From Cryptomeria japonica (taxonomy: Eukaryota > Streptophyta > Pinopsida > Cupressales > Cupressaceae), in NCBI RefSeq assembly GCF_030272615.1, contig NC_081409.1, positions 246,889,502-246,953,501 of the forward strand: a stretch of DNA of 64,000 bases, read 5' to 3'. The translations under genes were made by a program, and so were the position numbers. This document shows positions 9,431-21,196 of this stretch, in pieces. Within the stretch, counting starts at the first letter, position 1. Each line of letters begins with the position of its first letter. The notes beneath the pieces were generated by a model, which was given only the letters and a program-made list of their open reading frames with translations, was not told the DNA's origin and ran no database searches.

Positions 9431-10428
9431 ATATCCAGGGACTTTGGACATTTATTGTTTCACTGATGATTCATTCTGACTTATATCTTTGATTTTCCTT
9501 TAGATCAACATGCATCACACATGTGCATGATGATATGATAATAGATATGCTTCTACATGTTATGAATGCCTTTATTTTGATGAGCTATATGATATGCATG
9601 ATCTATATGACTTTTGCTTTGATAATGCAAATGATTGCCTATGTGACGTGTGTGATGATGTGATTTTATGATGCTATGATCTATATGTTTTGAAGGTGAC
9701 ATGCTTAAGATGTTTTGATGATGATTATGCTAATGAATGTGTTTTATGATTTATAAATGTGATGAATGTAGGCCTTTTATTGCGCTGTTAAATGCAATGC
9801 ATGAATGTACATGGATGGATGTGTTTAACATATTTTTTCTCTTTTTGTATGTTTTTTTATTTGATATGGTAATGTTCATGTATGTGAATGTACTTTGATA
9901 TGAGATGATAATAATGATGCATCTAATGAAATTTGATTAGGAGATGACAATGATGTGAAATGTATCTTGAAAATGACATGTAAAATGAAAATGAAAATGA
10001 TAATGATACGAGACTATGTGAGATGTATCTTGAAAATGATAATGATGTGAAAATGCAACTAATTCAATGCTTAATATGGTAATGCAACTAATGCACTTGT
10101 AAAATGATATGAAAATGTACATGTAATTAAATGTGATTGGAACATGATATGAAATGAGCTATGATAATGCAATCTAATGATCCATGATAATGCAATGAAT
10201 GCGATCTAATGCAACTCTAACATGATATGATAATGATAATGAGAATGTACCTAAATGCAACCTTAATATGATATAAAATTATAATGATATTGCAATCTAA
10301 TGGAAAGTTTAATATGACCACTACATGAAGTGCACTCTCATTACTAATGTTGCCATATGTTTTGATCAAATTACCAGTGCTTCCCCTTTTTTTTTCCATC
10401 ACTGAGCCTTGATTTGTTTAAATTTGAT
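9431..10428. other. AT-rich spacer of ATGATA/AATGCAA words, no gene
   Basis: The stretch is built of short words such as AATGATGTGAAAATG, TTGATATG and AATGCAACTAATG. I find no coding signal. It corresponds to 28900-29280 of the inner element, which lies just behind the PMD exon there. Confidence 0.6.
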
Positions 10429-10540
10429 ACAAGCATCATGGTATAATTGAACCATAACAACCCGAGTATAACTTACATGGGTGTTGATATTGCAAGACGA
10501 CACAAGCGTCGAGGTATAATTGAACCAAGATGATCTAAGT
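10429..10540 (+). repeat. Paired 39-bp direct repeat, period 73 (outer Tat)
   Basis: ACAAGC..., GGTATAATTGAACCA and a closing GAGT/AAGT occur at 10429-10467 and 10502-10540. The inner element keeps the same pair at 29290-29328 and 29363-29401 with the same 73-base period. Confidence 0.75.
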
Positions 10541-11413
10541 GTTGCTTGCATAAAACAAACAAGAGTTAACCTTAGTCCAATACAAATCCCAAATGTCCTC
10601 AGTGATATGTTGCTTGATCATGTCGTAAGACTAATTTGTATAGTAGAAGGCTTCACTCCCAAATAGTAGACAAAGAAAACATCACAATCCTTCCTTGCTT
10701 CTCTAGTCTTTGAGAAATCCTTGAGTTCCTTAGGAGATATGATAAGAAAAAAATAACAACCATAAGTAAGTATGTATGTTATCTGAAGTGTATTCTTGTC
10801 AAATAAAATATCGTGCAAATAGATCTTTTGTTCAGTTGAAACTAGTTCAAGTCCTTGATGTCTATGCTTGATGGTTGCACTCTCATGTTTCTATGTTCAC
10901 TGTTGGTTGTTTTGATTCTTGTTGTCTTACTACATTTTTGGAATGGTGTCTAAACCCACAAGGTGAAATACCACAAGTGAGGTTAGGATTTTTGCCCCTT
11001 ATTGTCGATACTACTTCGATATGGATATGCACATTGATCACCAAGCCATGTGGGATATGATTTAGATAACTTATGCAAATAATCAAGGACATTGATTACA
11101 CTAAGTATGTCCAGGATAATGCTGCATGTATAAGTGTTCTACGATGGCTATTGGCTTAGATCAGATGGAGCCAAAGATATGATACAAGTATTAATAGGTA
11201 GAGGAGCTTCTCTATCACAAATAGCGCGTGTTGCCAGGTTTTCACCACCTGTTTTTATTACTCTTTTTTATTTGTTTTTCATTTTTTTAAATTATTTTCT
11301 TGATTTTTTTAAAATTATTTTTTATGCCACAAGGCACCTAGTTACTAGGTTTACACGTTAGTGACGATTTTTTTGATTTTTTTTTTTTTCACTTGATCCG
11401 TCCATTGAACGAC
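10541..11413. other. Non-coding 3' spacer of outer Tat
   Basis: This lies between the paired repeats and the integrase stop. It aligns loosely with 29402-30158 of the inner element (lines ending in ACTAAGTATGTCC and CCAGGTTTTCACC are shared). No ORF worth reporting is present. Confidence 0.5.
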
Positions 11414-12500
11414 TCAAGTGTAGAATTTCTTCAGATGGGTGCTATTGGTTGGCTCATCAAGCACGTCCCCTTCTGAAGTTGATAATTGATATGCACTCGA
11501 TCTATAAGCTGATATGATGACAAAGGGTCTTAACCAGTTAGTTTCAAATTTCCCCTTCTTTTCTCGATCTTGTTGATTTCGGGGATTTTCTTTTAGGACT
11601 AGATCATCAATTTTGAATTCCCTTGGTATAACCTTGTGATTGTAGCTTCGACACATTTGTTTTTCATATGCCTTGAGATTATCAAAGGCATGTTGTCGGC
11701 GATTGTCTAGTAGCTCTTGCTCTTGTAGTCTGTTGACTCGATACTCTTCATCTGGAATGAGGCCTTTCAATGATACCCTAAGTGATGGAATTTATACCTT
11801 AATAGGTAGAATTGCCTCTGATCCATACACAAGTGAGTATGGTGTAGCTCTTGTAGGTGTGTGGATGCTATTTTTGTAGGCCCACAATGTTGGGTTGAAT
11901 TGAACATGCCAATCACGTCCAGCCTCGTTCACTGTTTTCTTGAGGATTTTCAAGATGGTTTTGTTTGAGGCCTCTTATTGGCCATTCTCTTGTAGATAAT
12001 ATGGTGTGGAGAAACGATGCTGGATATGGAATCATTCACATAGTTCTTGCACACCTTGATTCTTGAAAGGTCTTCCATTATTTGTGATAATGGAACTAGG
12101 AATGCCATACCGACAAATGAGATAATTTAGGATAAATGAGGATATTTGCTTGGCAGTAATATTAGTCAATGAGGTGACCTCTATCCACTTTGTAAAATAT
12201 TCAATGACCATGATGATAAACTTATGTCCATTTTATGAGGAAGGATGAATCTTGCTCACTAGATCAAGTCCCCATTGACAGAATGGCCATGATGTGGTGA
12301 ACGGTTGTCGCTCTTGTGCTGGTGCATGTATAAGATTGCCATGAATTTGGCATTTTGGATATTTTCTGAAAATTTGATATGATTCTTTTTCTATGGTCAA
12401 CCAATAATAGCCCATCTTTAGAAGTTTCTTGGTGAGAGTAGGACCACTTGAATGTGTGCCACAAATACCTTCATGAAGTTCATGTAAGTCAATTTTAGAT
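11414..12500 (-). pseudogene. Integrase, outer Tat
   Basis: From right to left the frame gives the zinc-binding ELHEG...HSS region and CPKCQIHG, then the catalytic core and a C-terminal basic domain ending THLKKFYT at 11414. Core landmarks are WGLDLVSKI, ...ITNNGRPFKN... and ...EASNKTILKI. The second catalytic Asp, present as ITDNG in the inner element, is Asn here, and there is a stop next to the catalytic Glu (GQ then TAA then EASN). Further stops follow SS and precede IPSL. The C-terminal 118 codons are open. It would have joined cDNA to host DNA; it is inactive. Confidence 0.85.
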
Positions 12501-12699
12501 TCGTTACGATCAAGACAACAAAGAAGAGTATCATCAAGACCTTGATGGTAAAGTATGTCAGCGGTAAGGGTATAATGGGCTGCTTGACAAATAAAGCTGC
12601 ATTTTTGGTTTCTGGATAGGTCTAATGGAAGGATATTGTCTTTTAGGTAGGTGTAGATCTTTTCATAGAGGGGTGAGCCAGAATTGACTATGTTTCATA

Positions 12700-13310
12700 T
12701 AGAATTCAAAATTGTCATAGGAAGTGAAAAACAATTGTTCCACCAAAAACTCATAACGATTCTATTGGTCTGGTATTTGCAGGAGTGAGGAAATGGTTGC
12801 CATGATGTCTGCAACTTTGTTGTGCACCCTTGGAATCTGCTCAAATTTGATGTCCATAAAATATTTATTGAAGTCATCCACCATGCGCTTGTAGGGCATC
12901 AACTTGTCATCCTTCATTTGATAGTCATCATTAACCTAATTGATGACCAATTGTGAGTCTACAAAGGCTTTCAACTATGTGATCTTCCACTCTACGGCCA
13001 TCTTGATGCCCGTGACTAGAGCTTTGTACTCAACAATGTTATTTGTGCAAGAAAACATTTATCTGTAAGATTTAGGGATAGTGTGTCCTTCTAGAGTGAT
13101 AAATAAGATACTGACACTTGATCCATGTTGTGTGTACGATCCGTCAAAGTACAAGATCCATGTTTTTGTTGATACTTTGAGAATATCTATATCTGGAGAT
13201 TCCACATGAATTGGATGACTATCCTATAATGGTGCCTCCGCTAGCTGATCTGTGATAACTTGACCTTTGATAGCCTTTCTGTATGTGTATTGAATGTCAA
13301 ATTCACTTAG
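12700..13310 (-). pseudogene. Archaeal-type RNase H (aRNH), outer Tat
   Basis: A second RNase H domain follows RT and its own RNase H: FDGSYTQHGS, then NNIVEYKALV, FVDSQLVINQ and NKVADIMATI. The four acidic positions of the fold (D, E, D, D) are still present, although the third is in FVDS rather than the YGDS of the inner element. Several stops break the frame. A second, archaeal-type RNase H between RT-RNase H and integrase marks the Tat lineage of plant Ty3/gypsy elements. Confidence 0.8.
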
Positions 13311-13319
13311 AATCATGAC

Positions 13320-14549
13320 CTATTTATCTAACCTCCCTATAAGAGTGGCTTTGATAAGTAGATATTTTAAGGGATCAATCTTTGCTACCAACTTGATTTT
13401 GTGGGCTAGAATGTAGTGGCAAAAATTTTGAGAAGCGAACAACACTGCCAAACAAGCCTTTTCAATGAATGTGTAGTTGAGCTTATATCCATTCAATATC
13501 TCGTTGATGTAGTATATTTCCCTTTTCTTGCCTGCTGAATCTTCTTGTGCTAACAATTCTCCTAGTGATACCTCTGTAGCTGATATGTAAAGAATAAGAG
13601 GTTTGCCTGCTATTGGTGGTACCAAGATAGGTGGATTCATCAGATATTGGTTGATTTGGTGGAATGATTTTGCACATCGATCTTCCCATCTGAAAGGGAC
13701 ATTCTTGTGGAGTAGATGAGTAAACGAAAGACACTTGCCGGCTAGTTGAGAAATGAATCTTCTTATGGATTGTAGTCGTCCTTGTAGAGATCTTAGTTGG
13801 CTGATATTTCTAGGTGGTGGCATCTCCATAATTACTTGTACCTTTGCAAGGTCCACCTCGATTCCTTTTTCTGAGACTATGTATCCCAAGAGTTTTCTCG
13901 ATGTTACACTGAAGACATAATTTTTAGGGTTTAGTCGTACATTGAATTTCTCTAGCCTTTGAAAGATTTTATCCAGAATCTCCAGGTGTCCTTCTCTTGT
14001 GAATGATTTGGCCAATAATTCATCTACATAGTCCTCCATGAATGTGTGCATCATGTCATGCAATATTATGGTCATTGCTCTTTGATAGGTTTCTCCTGCA
14101 TTCTTCAAACCAAAAGGCATGACATTCCAATAGTAAGTACCCCATGGACAGGTAAATGCTATTTTATCTTGTTCCTCTGATGCTATTTTGATTTGATTGT
14201 AGCTTGAGAAACCATTCATCAGTGATAACATAGCATGTCCTGCTGTTAGGTCTACAATCATGTTGATGCTGGGTAAAAGAAAGTCATCCTTCAGACAAGC
14301 CTTGTTAAGATCCCTGAAATCTGTATAGATCTTGATGCTCTTATCTTGTTTATATACATGCACAATGTTAGAAATCCATTCCGCATAATCGATGGGTCGT
14401 ATGAATCCTACATCAAGTAACTTCTTTAGTTTTTCTTTAACCAATATGGCGACATGTGAGTTCATTTTCCCCAGTTTTTGTTTGACATGCTTAGATCCAA
14501 GAGTTGTAGATAAGTAGTGCATGATTAGATCCGGGTCTACCTCTGACAT
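13320..14549 (-). pseudogene. Reverse transcriptase and RNase H, outer Tat
   Basis: A 409-codon open stretch shows RT blocks in order: KKLLDVGFIRPIDYAEWIS (about residues 42-60), TDFRDLNKAC (76-85), the A block, PFGLKNAGETYQRAM (145-159) and the C block, then RNase H with an LYISATEVSLG strand and LNYTFIEKACLAV. Two of the three catalytic aspartates are lost: the A block reads SLMNGFSSYNQ (Asn 112; the inner copy has Asp) and the C block reads YVDE (Glu 177; the inner copy has YVDD). It cannot be an active polymerase even though the frame is long and open. Confidence 0.9.
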
Positions 14550-16259
14550 ATCTGCATAAGACCAAGAAAAAATGATTTGCTTTTTTTTGAAAAAATTGAT
14601 GAAGTCAGGTCTTTCTTGTTTTTTTAGTGATTATGCCAGATGTATGGTTCATGCTGCTATTTTAGTGCTGATATTGATTGATTGATTTGGCTCAATCAAA
14701 ATTGGTGATCTCACCTGATAATGTTCAAGAAGAGTGTCAAGTCTCTCATCCTCAGGCACCTCCAAGAGGTTTTCACCATCAAATACATCCTTTGTTTTTA
14801 CCATTTTATGATCTAGTACTACCATTAAATGGTTTTCAGTATTAGATCAATATTTGATTTTTTTTTTGCAACTAAGAGACTTGGCACTCTCCTGATTGAG
14901 AGCTTCATTATGAGATTCACTAGTGGAACATGTTTTCAGGTTCACAAAACAAAGGTATTGGACAGTAGTGTCATCCTCTGGGAAGATAGATATGATCCTT
15001 TACTAGTTCATCAACATTCTCCATCAACATCAGTTATGCCAATCATGCCAACAAAAGTCTATGATGATACCCTCTTCAGAATCTATTTCACTTGGAACCT
15101 GATCGTTCTCACTAGAATCATTGATATGTTGTGATCCAACTTCAACTGGCCTCACCTCCGAACCTTGTCCATCATAGGGTATGGGTGTATATGTGTGGAT
15201 TGTATCTAACTCAATGTCTTTAGTGACATCAAAGCAAGTATCCCATTCATATTCATTTGAGTCTATCTCAGACTCACTTTCTAAGACTACACTACTGTAT
15301 CTGACAGGAATATTGTATGGTGAGGAGAGTTTATTGATAATTGATGCAATTTTTATTTCTTGTGTTGATTCAGGTTATATGCTTGCTTGTACTCCTTGGA
15401 TTTGTTCAAAAATAGACTCATCTCTTTGAATGACAAGTTCTTCTTGTTTTTGCTCATAGTCATCTTCTCTTTGTGCTCTAACTGGTCCTTCTATTACTAA
15501 TTCTATATTGGCTTGATCAGGTTCTGTTATTTCTTGCACATGATGTATCTGTTTATAGGAAGCCTCCTCTCTTTGAATAGCAAGTTCCTCTTATTGTTTC
15601 TCATATTCTTCATCTTTTTGTTATTTGTTTGTCATTTCAGTTGCTGGATGTATCACTTCTTGCGATGATTCCTCTTTATATGTTATATTTCTTCTCCATC
15701 GGGGGTTTTGATGATGATCTCATTTTTGCACCGGTTGAATATGCTAGTCATACCCAAGTCCAGATTTATCTTTGGTAAGTTGTGAATGGGGTTGAATTGG
15801 TTCTATGATGCCTTCTTGATGGTTGTCAATATGACCTTTTCCTTGATATCCCATCCGTTGCATGATTCTAAATCCATTACCATATTGTTGTGTGGGGATG
15901 GCAACTTCTAGAGAAGCTGCTCTTGTTTCTTCCTCATCTTTGTATAGCCAGTTGAGGATATCCTTGTCTTCTGATTCTTCTGTGAGTGTGCCTACTTGGA
16001 TAAATTTTCCATCAAAATTTTTGATGGGTTGTGCTATTTTGTGCCTTGATGTTGAAGGTTGTCCATGAGAACTTGGCGATATGGGTAATTTTGATAGACA
16101 TAGAGATACAAAAGAGTATTCTCCGATGCCTTTCTCTTTCAACTTCATACTTTTCTCAAAATATATGGATAAATATTTGAGTTTATCCTTGTTGTTTGAT
16201 GATGAGGAAGCTTGGGCCTCCTTGTTATGTGGTACTAGGACATTTTGAGCTGCCCTCAT
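14550..16259 (-). pseudogene. Protease-RT linker with G-patch domain, outer Tat
   Basis: The 171-codon open segment 15744-16259 ends in a G-patch (GNGFRIMQRMGYQGKGH, GIIEPI, then KSGLGYD) at about 15747-15890, just downstream of the protease. The stretch 14550-15743 is a poorly conserved acidic linker with many stops. The same order is present in the inner element. G-patch motifs bind nucleic acid; in betaretroviruses one is attached to the protease. Confidence 0.7.
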
Positions 16260-16600
16260 AGTGTTGCAATACTGAAAGGGGTTGCTGTCTGCTGATATAG
16301 AGATCTCCAGTCCATTGTAAGGGAACTTGAGACATTGATGATATGTAGAAGGTACCGCATAATTGGAAAATTGTGTCCATCTGCATAGGTCCTACCTAAA
16401 TGGGTAGCACCACTATTCCTTCTGAAAACCTCTCTTCATCATCATATGCCTTGATAGTGATTTTCTCTTTGGAATTAATAGCTTTCTCTGAGAAGCCCAA
16501 TGCATGAATAAGTTTTAAGGTACATATATTTAGGCCAGCTCCTCCATCTATTAGCACACATTTTACCCGGTGTTTGTGGATGAGAACTTAGATATGGAGC
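16260..16600 (-). pseudogene. Aspartic protease, outer Tat
   Basis: The active-site strand reads VLIDGGAGLNICTLKLIHAL, with Asp-Gly-Gly in place of Asp-Ser/Thr-Gly, as in the inner element. It is followed by KITIKAYDDEERFSEG and a stop in LPI. The sequence that should end the domain (ILLG...PWIH in the inner element) is missing near 16372, so the fold is truncated by a small deletion. Confidence 0.75.
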
Positions 16601-18769
16601 GGGGTGTTGTGTGGATGACTCAAAGAGACACCATCATGCTCTAAAAAATATAGGTTATGAGGCATCGTCATATGTGCCACCATGGCTTGGAATTGATTGA
16701 TGTCCAGGTTATTTGGAACTGTAGTATCTACAAAAGCTTGTTCCAAAATGTCCTTATGTGTTGGTGAGATTTTGAGAAACTCTAATATCGATATTTGGGA
16801 AGGTGTCTTTTGCAATTGGTCTACCAAGCTGTATTGAGTCTTAGGAAGAGTTGTTTCTTTAGATGTGCTCCCCTTCAAGACATATTATTGTGCCCTTGTC
16901 TTCACATTCACCGACGCGTGTTCTTGTTTATCCTTGATTTTTATGACATTCCCTTGGTTGTCATATGCTGATATGTGATTAATTAAATTGTCATAGATGT
17001 GGTTTATGCAGGCTCCTTTGTTGTTTTTGGATGTTGTTTCTCCTCCCTTATCATAATTAGGAAGTGGATATTTGAATGCCTCATGATCACCATTGATCTT
17101 ATGACCATCAACCGTTATATCACCCTTGTCTATCATGTCTTGAACTAGGTTTTTCAACCTTATGCAATCATTTGTTCATTGCCCCCTGTTTCGATGATAG
17201 TCGCAATAGTGTGAGTCATTCCACCATGGTGGTTTGACTTGGGGTTGAAAATTGCTTATGTTTAGCAATGTGACGAGTTTGTTTGCCAAGAGCTCTCGAA
17301 ATGCAGATTCTAGGGTTTGTCCCAATGGTGTAAACATTCTTCGATATTGGGGAGGTGGAGTGTTGGTGTTACTCCCTTGATTATTAATCCCTTGATTGTT
17401 TTTGTTTCCTTGGTTGTTGTTGCTTCCTCGATTGCTATTGTTTCCTTGATAGGTAGTGCGCTGATAGTTGTTAGTGCCTTGATTGATATTTATTTGATTG
17501 TTGTTGGGTGGTGTACTACTTGATAAATTTAGCAGTGGTTGTTTTAATTTTACATTATTGGCATCAACCACACCATCATTAATAACATTCTTGTTCCTAG
17601 TCTAAAACTTGGACTTTGTCCAAGTTGTTGTTGTATTGACTGTTATAGGTGTTGTTGTTTGATGAACTAGCACCTTCCTTAGAGAATTTCAAGGTTCCTT
17701 TTTTTATTGAGGCTTCTTCTACTTGAATGCCATTCTTGATTAACTTTTGAAAACTAGGTAGACATTTTGATTTGAGTTGATAACTTATTTCATCATTCAA
17801 TTTTTCTATTAAAATTTCCATTTTCTCCTTTTTAGGCACATCACGTGGGTACCTTGAGACCATGCGCCTCCATCTTTGTAATAACACCATGAAAGTTTCA
17901 ATGTTCTTTTGTTTTGTATTGCATAGGTCAAGCATGGTGACCTCATGTTGGATATTGTAAGAGTATTGTGAAATGAATTTTTTCACTAAATCATCAAATG
18001 ACCTGATAGGAGGTGGGAGTTTTGAAAGCCACTCCATTGTTTGTCCTCCCAAACTTATTGGGAATAGCCTCATCATGTAAGTGTCATTATGGGTAAACTC
18101 TAAGATCATAGTACAAAATTCCCTAACGTGATCACGGGGATCACTCTTACCATTGTATTTGTCATACTTTGGTATATCCGAGTTTGGTGGAAAGGGCACC
18201 ATGTTTAATCTTCTATCAAAAGGATAAGGACAAATATCCTCCAAAGAATACCTTGTCATGGACCCCTATTGCATATCCTCCATCTATTTTTGGAGTGATT
18301 GGAGTTTTTGTGCGATGTTGGTTAAGGGAACATTTTCTTCTTTGAACCATTGATGGTTGGCCTCCCCTTGTTCATTAATGTTGTCGTGATTACAGGTATC
18401 ATTTTGGTCATGGGTGTTGTCTCCTCCCAAGTGCTCTTGAATCTGAGCCTTGAATGTGTAGGTTCTTTCCCATGTTCTTGGGGCTCTTTCATTGGTATTC
18501 CTTGAATTCTCCATGTCAAAATCCTCAAGAATCTTGACTCCTTTACTATTTAGCATGAGGAGGTATTTTTGTTTGTTTGACTCTATAAACCTTTCCATGA
18601 GTTTTTGGAAAGTGGCACTTTGTTGGCATTGTTGGATGAGATCCTCGATGATCTCATTTTCTCCCATATACGTGTATTTATAAAAAGGATTGGACTCCCT
18701 ATGACTCATGCTTGATTTTGGTTGTGAGTCCGATTCTTTTCTTTTCTGAGATCGAGTGAAAATGGGCAT
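16601..18769 (-). pseudogene. Gag polyprotein, outer Tat
   Basis: The likely start is MPIFTRSQKRK at 18769, matching MPITRSQRDK of the inner element. A capsid-type retrotransposon gag core follows (MRLFPISLGGQTMEWLSKLP, FMVLLQRWRRMVSRYP), then an Asn/Gln-rich stretch encoded by a CAA/AAC-rich repeat around 17380-17520, and a zinc-knuckle-like HYCDYHRNRG. Where the inner copy has GHRTNEC this copy has GQ, a stop, then TNDC, so one metal ligand is lost. Stops also lie near 17590, 18280 and 17160. Gag would have formed the virus-like particle. Confidence 0.85.
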
Positions 18770-19962
18770 TGATATGCTTCTCAATAAGTGATTTCTTCTC
18801 CTCTTAGTGGGGTTGATATTTCTTCCTCTCTTATTGGAGTTGGTGGTTCGTGTTGAGCGTCGTTGTAAGTGATGCAAATGTTTGGAAAGAAGGAAGGAAT
18901 GATTTTCCCCCCTTTGTTGAGACATTGGTTGAATGTTGACTTTTGAGTATAAGCCCTACTTCTCAAAGGCTCTTCATCAAACTCATTGGTTTTTCCTTGA
19001 AGATATAATCGCATGTGATGTAAGAAGATACAATGTGATACAAAGATTTGACGGTTAATGTAGAGAAACTTTCTCCTCTTGATAAGCTCCCTAGGACTAG
19101 GTTGTCTCTTCTTCAACTTAGTCTTTTGACAAAGACTTCTTCTTCTCAAAATATGGGGAGTGGTCATACAAATGATCAAAATGTTGATGTTGTTGGTTGA
19201 TAGGGATACTTCATTTTGATACTCAAGCTTAGTAGTCTTAACAAAGGGTTTTTTGATATGCCCCTATGACAAAGTACATCAAATGATATGGATCAAGTAT
19301 TTCGATATAGAAACAAAATCTTACAAACTTGAATACCTAGCTAAGTATTGTTGTTGAGATAGTTTGGATGATAACTTGTGATTACTTGGTTTGATACTCC
19401 TCTAATCTTGTTGAATGAAATCCTTACCTAAAGATAGTTGAAAAGTTGATAACCACCTCAAAAGGTGCTTTGTTGGATTTGAAAATCTCCTCCACTTGTG
19501 ATTTCTCTTTGTTTGAACTAATTTTTGAGTTGGTTGATTGATATGTTTGCAAGATTTTTTAACATTTGTGACAAGAATACCTAGCACACATGAAGACAAT
19601 GCTCATCCTAATGCTAAATATTTAGTGTATGTTATTTGAGGATGTGTTCAAATCCTCGATGTTTTCACTGGTTTGGATACAAATATGACACACCAAGTAG
19701 ACTCTTTATTCAAGGATCATTGAAAATACCATGTCCCACAACTCGATACTCCTTCAGCTCAAACAACCGTGTCACCCCCTAGGGGGCGCCCATTTTTTTG
19801 CCTTTTTCTAAAAATTAACCCAAAGAGGATTGCTCCTCAATTGAATAGTTATCTTGGGAGATGTATGGTGAGTGATCATGGGGGTAGATTCTTCCCCACC
19901 CTTGCACTATGATATTGCCAATGTATGACAAATGACTCTGCTCAAGGTTTCTACTTCTATGG
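18770..19962 (-). other. Outer Tat leader, proximal part, with palindromic block
   Basis: This is the untranslated leader next to gag. The segment 19640-19940 is strongly conserved with 39290-39560 of the inner element and includes a 12-bp palindrome CCCCCTAGGGGG (19775-19786) overlapping GGGCGCCC. It is cut at 19962 by the copia insertion and continues at 43810. Confidence 0.7.
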
Positions 19963-21126
19963 TGTTGGCAGTTTGGAGGAATTGATTATGTTTTGCATTG
20001 ATGTTTGTCATTGATGTCAACACTAGCTGCTTTGGCTATTTACAGGTATCTAGTTGGTCCCAGTAGGATGATTGGTTTCTGGTTGGTTAGATCATGTTGA
20101 TCTAGTATACTCTAGTATGTTTTGGCTTAGATCTACTATTCATGCTACTCAGATAAATGTTTAGTCAGTTGGTATTGATTTGATGATCTCGATGCTATCA
20201 CTTGTTCTAGTAAGCCTTTTGGTTACCGGTGAGGGTTTCATCGATAGATCTTTGTTGAAGATCTTTTGATATTATGCATAAGTGGTATTGGTACGGCTTC
20301 TAGAAGGGATTTAGGATGCTGATGGTTATCATATTCATGTTCTAGTTGATCGGTGGTGTTGCATTTAGCACCAGACCTATTATGTGCTATCTAGGTTATG
20401 GACCGGCTTAATATAACATGTTGTTGGGACTTATCGATGTGTTTTCAAGATGATTTATGGGTTGGATGATATTTGTTTGGCCTCAAGACGACATGTTTTG
20501 TAATTATGTAATAGGTTTATTGTATTATCTTTTAGGTGGATGACCTAATTATTTAGGTCTCGGGTTGGTATAAATATGATGTAAGGTCTCTTTGTAGATC
20601 ATATGAGATTATGGTATGCAAGTGAATAATGTTGTAATCATTCATGTAGAAGACTTTGTCGATCATAGGTGATCAAATTGGGTTTGTGGAAGAGGTTTTA
20701 GGCCTGCGGTATTGAGATTAACCAGAATTGTACTCAGGAATGGGAGATTCTATACTCGTAGTTCAATCTTCATTTTGGATTTTTCTTCGATGTTTTCTGT
20801 AGTCAGTGAGACTCCTTTTGTGATGAGAAGTGTGGTCTAGGCTATTGGCATTCCTACATGTGCATACCCCTTATTATAATATTTATTCATCTGATCAATG
20901 GATAGATATTGTGGGTCTCCAATCCCACCGTGGTTTTTCCTCTTCGAGGTTTTCCACATATAAATATGTGGTGTTATAGTGTTTATCTTTGTGGTGTCAT
21001 TGTTGCTTATTGTTATATTCTTTTATGTTTACCGATTTTAGAGTTGTTGTATTAATAAGGTTAAATTTGTCCATTTCGGTAGAACATTGATCCACCCCCC
21101 CCTCTCAGTGATCTTCGATTCCAACA
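19963..21126 (+). mobile_element. Copia 5' LTR
   Basis: The LTR is about 1164 bp, starting TGTTGGCAGTTTGG and ending GATTCCAACA. It contains the CCCACCGTGGTTTTTCC block near 20926. Compared with the 3' LTR it has scattered substitutions and a segment near 20060-20090 (tccca...ggtttct) that the other copy lacks. Confidence 0.9.
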
Positions 21127-21127
21127 A

Positions 21128-21140
21128 TTGGTATTGGATC
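21128..21140 (+). other. Primer-binding site of the copia element
   Basis: TTGGTATTGGATC starts two bases after the LTR. Its TGGTAT core matches the usual copia primer site complementary to initiator tRNA-Met (TGGTATC...); the remainder is degenerate. Confidence 0.75.
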
Positions 21141-21196
21141 CTTGTGCCTCAGAGGAAGTCTAATAGCTTGAGGAAGATCTTGTATCTAGAATCTAT

